This document shows positions 45,306 through 50,590 of a stretch of DNA of 50,590 nt, piece after piece. The position numbers and the translations under genes are program-made. The DNA is taken from contig JALEPL010000021.1 of the NCBI GenBank assembly GCA_022766245.1, positions 1 through 50,590 on the forward strand, read 5' to 3'. The notes beneath the pieces are model-generated. The model saw nothing but the letters and a program-made list of their open reading frames with translations, made no database searches and was not told where the DNA came from. Within the stretch, counting starts at the first letter, position 1, and each line of letters begins with the position of its first letter. Source of the DNA: Lachnospiraceae bacterium. Its GTDB lineage: Bacteria; Bacillota; Clostridia; Lachnospirales; Lachnospiraceae.

Positions 45306-45318
45306 ACTGAATAGTTAC
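45306..45318 (-). repeat. Half copy of the dispersed palindrome
   Basis: On the minus strand GTAACTATTCAGT equals the left half of the copy at 36528. Its TAA forms the stop codon of the ABC-F remnant. It is the only copy in this orientation. Confidence 0.5.
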
Positions 45319-45550
45319 ACTTGTGGTTCCATCTCAATCACCTTCGTGGACAGCTTCTCCCGGAATCTCATATCATGCTCCACGATAAGCATCGTGGGCT
45401 GATATGTCTCAATGAGCTTTTCAATCTGCATCCGGGAAAATATATCGATATAATTTAGCGGTTCATCTCAGATATACAGATGGGCCGGTGTCAGCAGACT
45501 GTAGTCCAGGCTATTCTTACGGGCATGTTCCTTCAGTCTCCCTTTTCCGC
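45315..45550 (-). pseudogene. Remnant of an ABC-F (Lsa-like) ribosome-protection ATPase
   Basis: The minus frame reads a Walker A-like NGSGKG and then, after only about 20 residues, AHLYI-stop-DEPLNYIDIFSRMQIEK and PTMLIVEHDMRFREKLSTKV, ending EMEPQV. This is the end of the second ATPase domain of Lsa/CplR-like ABC-F proteins. Tryptophan of the usual LYIWDEPLN has become TGA. The region between Walker A and Walker B, and the whole first domain, is missing. Such proteins protect ribosomes from lincosamide-type antibiotics; this one is dead. Confidence 0.7.
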
Positions 45551-45854
45551 TGCCATTAGAATCTCTCTCATCTCTGCCGTATTCTGCAAAGGCGGCGTCC
45601 CCAGCTTTTGGATGAAATCTCTGGCATCGGTAGTATCTCGCTGCTGTTTCCGCAGTTCCCTTTCCGAAAAGTACAAAGATACCTCACTGATTTTTTCTCT
45701 CGCCCAGTCCGTAACTGCCAGAACCGGTCCTATTCAGGCTTCTTCCTGCTGAGCCGTTCGCTGAAGGAATACGAAATATGAAGCAATTGTAAGGCAAAAT
45801 CGTCGATTGCTTATGCAATCAACAGATGGGCAGACTCCAAGCCTCTGCTAAGAA
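45551..45854 (-). other. Decayed stretch without a recognised gene
   Basis: In another minus frame (about 45729-45533) is an open stretch of about 65 codons without a start (PVLAVTDWAREKISEVSLYF, then ERELRKQQRDTTDARDFIQK) ending AAEKGD-stop. I do not recognise it. It may be part of the same ruined element as its neighbours. The rest of the stretch shows no coding or structural signal. Confidence 0.35.
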
Positions 45855-46371
45855 TCAGAAATCTCCCACTGCAATATTTATTTTGCAATTTTCTCCGTTA
45901 CAACTACAATTAACATCCAAAAACCTCCAACGTTTTTTGTCACTATACACCTTATCCGACGATTCACCATTGAGTATGCTGCTTGCCTGAAATCTAGATG
46001 CATTTTTATTCAGCTGCGCTGGAATCGCATCAAAAAGCATGGCTAACCGTCCTGTTGAATCAATTTTAGAAAAGTCAGCCTCATAAAGATTCAAAATATC
46101 CCTCTTCACTTGGGATCAGAATATCCTTCACATTTTTCTTGATTGAAATTAGTGAGCCGGTTTCAATATAATCATATCTGTGATCCGCAACCAATGCCTT
46201 GATTGCCTGACGAGCCATAGGACAAAGCTGCACCTCATCAAATATGATGACAGAATGCCGTTCGTGCAAATCCACTTTGTATTGCAACTGCAATTGTAAA
46301 AACAGATAATTCAAATCAGATACATCTTCAAAAAGACTTCTGACATCCTTTGATGCTTTTCTTTTACTCAA
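45855..46371 (-). pseudogene. Remnant of an AAA ATPase (DUF4143-type) gene
   Basis: Two overlapping frames carry parts of one protein. The first (46371-46081) contains SVIIFDEVQLCPMARQAIKA, a Walker B-like region, and YIETGSLISIKKNVKDILIPSEE. The second (46109-45855) contains RDILNLYEADFSKID and MLFDAIPAQLNKNASRFQAS. In the AAA_14/DUF4143 family these parts are separated by about 100 residues, so there is an internal deletion with a frame change. The P-loop half upstream is missing: the remnant begins within the stop codon region of the sucrose phosphorylase gene (4-base overlap). The C-terminus is also altered. No function is expected. Confidence 0.75.
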
Positions 46372-47843
46372 GTTCCTTTTATTTCATATTTCTCATTCAT
46401 AAAATCAACCGTTAATTCAGCGGAAACTCCCTGGTTTTGCCAAATGATTCTAAGAAGGCCATCTGATTCCTCAATACAAACCTCCGCCCCTTCTTCAAAG
46501 GCTTTACATGTATTCCGAAACCGGATCATATCCATTTGCTTTTTAACAACTTCCTGATTCATTGCATTATGGACTTGGGTCAATGACAGATTCGTCCGGT
46601 TAATCTCCTTGTGCCCGGAAGCCCCCGCCTGCTTTACGGCTTCATGATCATTTTTTCCTGCGAAGAGATCCAAATACCATATTTGAGGCTTACCCGGCAT
46701 AAACAGTTGAATCGCTCTGGCCATCAACATTTTTTGTTCTGACTCTCCCAGCGCACTAAAATAAGTTGCATTTACCTGATAGTACATATTTTTCTGCCCA
46801 TGAAGATTTTTTACGAGACCACCGCGTTCCACAATTACGTGGATTAGATTTTGGATATCCGTCTCCGACAAAATACCTTTTAAATCGAGGAGAGGTATGC
46901 CATCATGACAACCGAGCATATTCACCACTTTGATATCCGTTTCAACAAGCTCCCTGGCCCACGCAGCCAGATAGGTGCTTCGCTTGTTCTCAATTGCATC
47001 AATGACAAGCCCCGGCAGGAAGAAATCATAAGTCATATATCCTTTGTCAGACAATTTCTTATATATTTGTTCCTCATAGGTTGCATGGATCTCTGGCAGA
47101 AGTGTAAGCTGATAAGGATCTGCAAGCTCCTGAATCCGGCTTAACAATTCCCAAGTCCCCGGCTCATTTAAGAAATTCTTCTCCCCCGGCTCTTTGGGTG
47201 CATAAGCAAAAGCATCTAAACGCACAATCTCCGCTCCGTAAGACGCAATCTTTTTCAAAGTTTCTTTGTAAAAATCCCACACTTTCGGAGATTTAATATT
47301 TAAATCCATTTGGCCAAGATACAGCGGATAGTGTTCTTCCTGATAGAACGTATTCCAGTAGGGAACCTTCTTCCCATCTGGGAATTTTACCATAAGAATG
47401 GGGAGACCCGGTTTGCGAAAAAACATTTTTTCCAGGTATTTTTTATCCGGCTGTATATAGCCCTCTTCTGTCATGGAACCACAGCCCTGCCAGAAATCAT
47501 TCCAATTGATAAAGAAATCCTTGTATGGAGACTGTTCTCCCCGATTCACCAAATCCGTAAACTGGGGGGATCTGGTGGAGGCATGATTCAGTATAAAATC
47601 TAGCTTTAAATCGATTCCTAGCTTCTTCAGATCTTCCAAATCCTGTGGAGCCGCCAGTTCCTCATTGATATCATAATCTATCACCGAAAACCCTCTGTCC
47701 AGATCCGAATGATAAACACTGGGCAAAATGTAAAACGAACCAAACACACCGTTCAGCTCTTTGCTTCCAAGGAGCGAAACAATCTCCGATAACTTTCCAC
47801 CCATACTGTCCGGATAAGCATTTAACATTGGCTTATTGTTCAT
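46368..47843 (-). CDS. gtfA: Sucrose phosphorylase (GH13)
   Basis: I take the ATG at 47843 (MNNKPMLNAYPDSMGG, 491 residues). It overlaps the end of agaSK by 11 bases. The enzyme turns sucrose and phosphate into glucose-1-phosphate and fructose in the cytoplasm. The GH13 motifs are present: nucleophile Asp210 in IVRLDAFAY, acid/base Glu251 in LLPEIHA, and Asp314 in LGCHDGIPLLD. Residues DRGFSVIDY near 50-58 are typical of the family. Length is normal. It is transcribed with agaSK, whose two activities release sucrose from raffinose-type sugars and phosphorylate it, so the pair serves raffinose/stachyose use by two routes. Confidence 0.93.
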   Translation of the reverse strand: MNNKPMLNAYPDSMGGKLSEIVSLLGSKELNGVFGSFYILPSVYHSDLDRGFSVIDYDINEELAAPQDLEDLKKLGIDLKLDFILNHASTRSPQFTDLVNRGEQSPYKDFFINWNDFWQGCGSMTEEGYIQPDKKYLEKMFFRKPGLPILMVKFPDGKKVPYWNTFYQEEHYPLYLGQMDLNIKSPKVWDFYKETLKKIASYGAEIVRLDAFAYAPKEPGEKNFLNEPGTWELLSRIQELADPYQLTLLPEIHATYEEQIYKKLSDKGYMTYDFFLPGLVIDAIENKRSTYLAAWARELVETDIKVVNMLGCHDGIPLLDLKGILSETDIQNLIHVIVERGGLVKNLHGQKNMYYQVNATYFSALGESEQKMLMARAIQLFMPGKPQIWYLDLFAGKNDHEAVKQAGASGHKEINRTNLSLTQVHNAMNQEVVKKQMDMIRFRNTCKAFEEGAEVCIEESDGLLRIIWQNQGVSAELTVDFMNEKYEIKGT

Positions 47844-50590
47844 AGATTTCACCATCCCTGCCTACTACAATTTTTGCGTTCTTTGCCTGATTTAACAACT
47901 TTTGCTGCTCGATTTCAAGTACAATCTGGATCAACTCACTGGCTGCATTGTCATCCCTGTTTCTTTGCAATCTTTTCTGCAGTGTTTCTTCCGGGGTACT
48001 GTCTATATAAATCGGCAGATCCACGCCCTCTAAGAATTCACTTCCACCATGGGTCCACTCTATCAACAAAACGGAAATATCCTGAACATCCATTTCCTCA
48101 TAGCGGATTTCTCCCTCTTTCCGTCCCATCTCTTTCAATGTGACAATGGGCTTGTCTGATTTGAATTCTGCAATCACTTGATTCACCGCATCGAATTCGA
48201 TCTCATTGGGTGTTCCCAGATATTCCGTCAGGCCATCGGTTCCTTTTTCCTCGTAAATCCTCTGTCTTTCTGCGTCATTATGTTTGGGAATTCTTCTGGG
48301 ATAATTATCTCCCGCAAGCACATAACAGCTTATTCCGTCACTTTGGAAATACCGGCTGATTATAGCGGACAATGTGGTCTTTCCACATCCCGAACCACCG
48401 AAAATACTGATAACCACCTTTTTATCCTGCGCATTCACATGCTTTTTGATTGTATGGTACAAATCCTTAGCAATTCCCATTTCCGTCAATGCAATCTGAT
48501 ATGCTTCGTATTCCGCCTTGGGAAAAGGAAGGGGCAGTCCTGCTTCCATTAATGCCGCACCGCTATATACCGCTCCTGTGGAATCATCAATATAAAAAGC
48601 TTCTTTGTTCAGACCTCTCAGCTTCATATAAGTAGCTGCCATATTTCCCTGCACATCAAGTCTGACCACATTCACAAGTGCCTGCTTCTGATCTTCCGCC
48701 ACAAACATCCATGCAGAATATTCATCTACGAACGGATTTGATAGCCGATAATAATCCCCCTGACAGATTAGCGCTTCATATTTCTTATACGTCCGAATCT
48801 GCTCCCGGATCAATGCTTTTTCCTCCGCACCTAAAAGTGCCGGATTCATCTCATAGCCAAAGGTACCCGCCATAGCCGTAATTCCCCTGGTATTGAGACT
48901 TGTAATCCTTCCCGTCTGATGATTCGGAACGGCAGATACATGGGATCCAACTACACAAACAGGATAAAAGAACGAAGAACCATACTGTATTTTGGTTCTG
49001 TTTATGGCATCCGTGTTATCACTGCACCAAATCTGCGGACTATAATACATCATTCCCGCATCAAATCTTCCGCCACCGCCACTGCATCCTTCCAGCAAAA
49101 TTTCCGGATATTTTGATGTCAGCCGTTCCAGGAAATCATATACACCCAACACATAATCGTATGTCACATTTCCCGCATAAACGTCCGCCATGCTTCGATT
49201 CATGTCCCATTTAATATATTCAATATTTCCCTGATCCATAATACCACAGATCTGTTCAAAAATATAATCTCTCACTTCTTTCCGAGAAAAATCAAGGAGC
49301 AGCTGGTTGCGGGATCTGATTGGATTTCTTCCTTCTATTTGGATCGCCCAATCCGGATGTTCTCGGTATAAATTGCTGTCCTCATTTACCATCTCCGGCT
49401 CAATCCAGATTCCAAACTTCACACCCAGATCATTAATATTGCCAATCAGCTCTGCCAACGTACAGCCCAGCTTCTCTTCATTCACATACCAATCACCTAA
49501 GGATGAATTGTCATCATTACGCTTGCCAAACCAACCATCATCCATGACAACCAAATCGATGCCAAGATCTGCTGCCTCCTTTGCCAGATTTACAATGGTC
49601 TCCCCATTAAAATCGAAATACGCTGCTTCCCAGCTGTTGATCAATACCGGTCTTGCTGCATTTACATATTTGCCTCTGCACACATGATTTCGGATGCAGG
49701 AATGATATCTGTGTGACAATTCCGAAAAACCGTTCCGGGAATAGGACAGGATAACCTCGGGCACTGTAAATTCTTCCTTTATACCAAGAGGATAAGAAAA
49801 GATTTCATCATTAAGTCCCATCAACATTCTAGTCTGGTTTACCTGATCCTTCTCCACTTCACACAGGAAATTTCCACTGTATACGAACAACATTCCATAG
49901 CAGATTCCAAAATCCTCTGTTGTATTTTTATCTGCTAAAATAACCGCCGGATTGTACTGATGACTGGAGGTACCTCTCCTGCTGCCAAACGAAACGGTTC
50001 CATGTCCCACATGAGTGCGCTCTACATTTCTTTCCATGGCATGTTTTCCGTAAAATTTCAACACATCAAAATCTCCGGTGAGGAAATCCAGACATGCACC
50101 CGCAGCCTTTTTTATGATTACCGGATCCTCCCCCACATTACGAATGATTGCACTTCTTGTAATGATATCTTCCTCTGCCAACACACCATATAGAAGACTT
50201 ACTTCCATCTTGCTGACACGATCCGTCAGAACAATTTCCAGTGTATCCGCTTGATTGTCATCCGCCCATACTGCCGGAAGTCCCTTCAGACTGTACTTGC
50301 CCTTCCTAATCTCATAACGGGAAAATATCAGATCGCAGCTCTGCGAGCCATCAGCATTTTCGATATTAAGAGCATAGTTCCTATAATCACCGGTTCCAAG
50401 CGTGGGATATTCCTGGGGAAGTGTATCCAATGAATACGTCCTGTCATCCCCTGCCACATAAGGATTTCCTGAAAATCCTCGATCTGCATATACCAGCATA
50501 TAATCCATACAGCCACTGTTTTTTTCACCATAGTATAAATGTAACAGATAACCATATTTATCTACCATCATCTGATATGTGGTGTTTTTC
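47833..50590 (-). CDS. agaSK: AgaSK: alpha-galactosidase fused to sucrose kinase (5' end outside window)
   Basis: The frame is open through the right edge: before the first in-window ATG at 50571 it reads KNTTYQMMVDKYGYLLHLYY. So the start lies outside; about 20 residues are missing by comparison with AgaSK of Ruminococcus gnavus. Numbered from the 50571 ATG, residues 1-700 are a GH36 alpha-galactosidase with nucleophile Asp456 in IKWDMNRS and acid/base Asp518 in IWCSDNTDA. Residues 715-912 are a kinase with P-loop GGSGCGKTT (725-733) that phosphorylates sucrose at glucose C6. The joined enzyme splits raffinose-family sugars and traps the sucrose. Overlap with the sucrose phosphorylase gene indicates co-translation. 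The right edge prevents seeing its promoter. Confidence 0.95.
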   Translation of the reverse strand, partial: KNTTYQMMVDKYGYLLHLYYGEKNSGCMDYMLVYADRGFSGNPYVAGDDRTYSLDTLPQEYPTLGTGDYRNYALNIENADGSQSCDLIFSRYEIRKGKYSLKGLPAVWADDNQADTLEIVLTDRVSKMEVSLLYGVLAEEDIITRSAIIRNVGEDPVIIKKAAGACLDFLTGDFDVLKFYGKHAMERNVERTHVGHGTVSFGSRRGTSSHQYNPAVILADKNTTEDFGICYGMLFVYSGNFLCEVEKDQVNQTRMLMGLNDEIFSYPLGIKEEFTVPEVILSYSRNGFSELSHRYHSCIRNHVCRGKYVNAARPVLINSWEAAYFDFNGETIVNLAKEAADLGIDLVVMDDGWFGKRNDDNSSLGDWYVNEEKLGCTLAELIGNINDLGVKFGIWIEPEMVNEDSNLYREHPDWAIQIEGRNPIRSRNQLLLDFSRKEVRDYIFEQICGIMDQGNIEYIKWDMNRSMADVYAGNVTYDYVLGVYDFLERLTSKYPEILLEGCSGGGGRFDAGMMYYSPQIWCSDNTDAINRTKIQYGSSFFYPVCVVGSHVSAVPNHQTGRITSLNTRGITAMAGTFGYEMNPALLGAEEKALIREQIRTYKKYEALICQGDYYRLSNPFVDEYSAWMFVAEDQKQALVNVVRLDVQGNMAATYMKLRGLNKEAFYIDDSTGAVYSGAALMEAGLPLPFPKAEYEAYQIALTEMGIAKDLYHTIKKHVNAQDKKVVISIFGGSGCGKTTLSAIISRYFQSDGISCYVLAGDNYPRRIPKHNDAERQRIYEEKGTDGLTEYLGTPNEIEFDAVNQVIAEFKSDKPIVTLKEMGRKEGEIRYEEMDVQDISVLLIEWTHGGSEFLEGVDLPIYIDSTPEETLQKRLQRNRDDNAASELIQIVLEIEQQKLLNQAKNAKIVVGRDGEIYEQ

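Overview
The window looks like a chromosome segment of a gut-type Lachnospiraceae (Clostridia, Firmicutes). The reasons are the AgaSK-type alpha-galactosidase/sucrose-kinase fusion next to a GH13 sucrose phosphorylase, the H+-type F1Fo ATP synthase operon in the order BEFHAGDC, the CstA-family carrier, the SipW-type signal peptidase with TasA-like substrates, and GTG/TTG/ATG starts behind strong AGGAGG sites. No rRNA, tRNA or CRISPR array was seen. Most genes lie on the minus strand.

Region 1 (1-15286) is a ten-gene minus-strand operon behind a TTGAAA-N17-TAAAAT promoter. In transcription order it holds an HD-GYP protein, two membrane-anchored TasA-like proteins, a membrane-anchored McrB-like AAA+ ATPase, a DUF2357-type partner without a visible nuclease domain, a SipW-type signal peptidase, three more TasA-like proteins, and a secreted protein of more than 2,038 residues with about a dozen GLUG-like repeats that runs off the left edge. 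I read it as a cell-surface or fibre assembly system with a c-di-GMP-related input and an unusual ATPase module. It is the best candidate here for an undescribed system.

Region 2 (15326-20440) holds an SGNH hydrolase, FabF, a D-lactate-type dehydrogenase, a LysR regulator and a TSCPD protein, apparently co-transcribed. Next come a TetR-like gene and a nitronate-monooxygenase remnant that both look internally deleted. Region 3 (20551-23114) is an AT-rich type II restriction-modification pair whose methyltransferase carries an N-terminal helix-turn-helix. It abuts the cut-off start of another gene behind an EamA transporter. Region 4 (23203-27099) is a membrane EAL phosphodiesterase, a PAS-GGDEF cyclase and the EamA transporter.

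Region 5 (27123-33614) is the ATP synthase operon with its own promoter and terminator. Region 6 (33672-38358) has a divergent LysR gene, an ABC-class ATPase of the PF09818 type and cstA. Region 7 (38368-45220) is a three-gene signalling operon: REC-HD-GYP, HK-pseudoREC-REC-Hpt, and HK-REC fused to a complete DegV (fatty-acid-binding) domain. That last fusion is the second main novelty. Region 8 (45315-46371) is decayed ABC-F and AAA-ATPase remnants. Region 9 (46368-50590) is the sucrose phosphorylase and AgaSK pair, with agaSK cut by the right edge.

Scattered between, and in places inside or at the ends of, these genes are at least six full copies and two half copies of a 26-31 nt imperfect palindrome related to GTAACTGTTCAGTACC + TTCACAGTTAC. 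Two C-di-GMP-type HD-GYP proteins, one GGDEF and one EAL protein fall within 45 kb. Coordinates of short sites were read by eye and could be off by one base.
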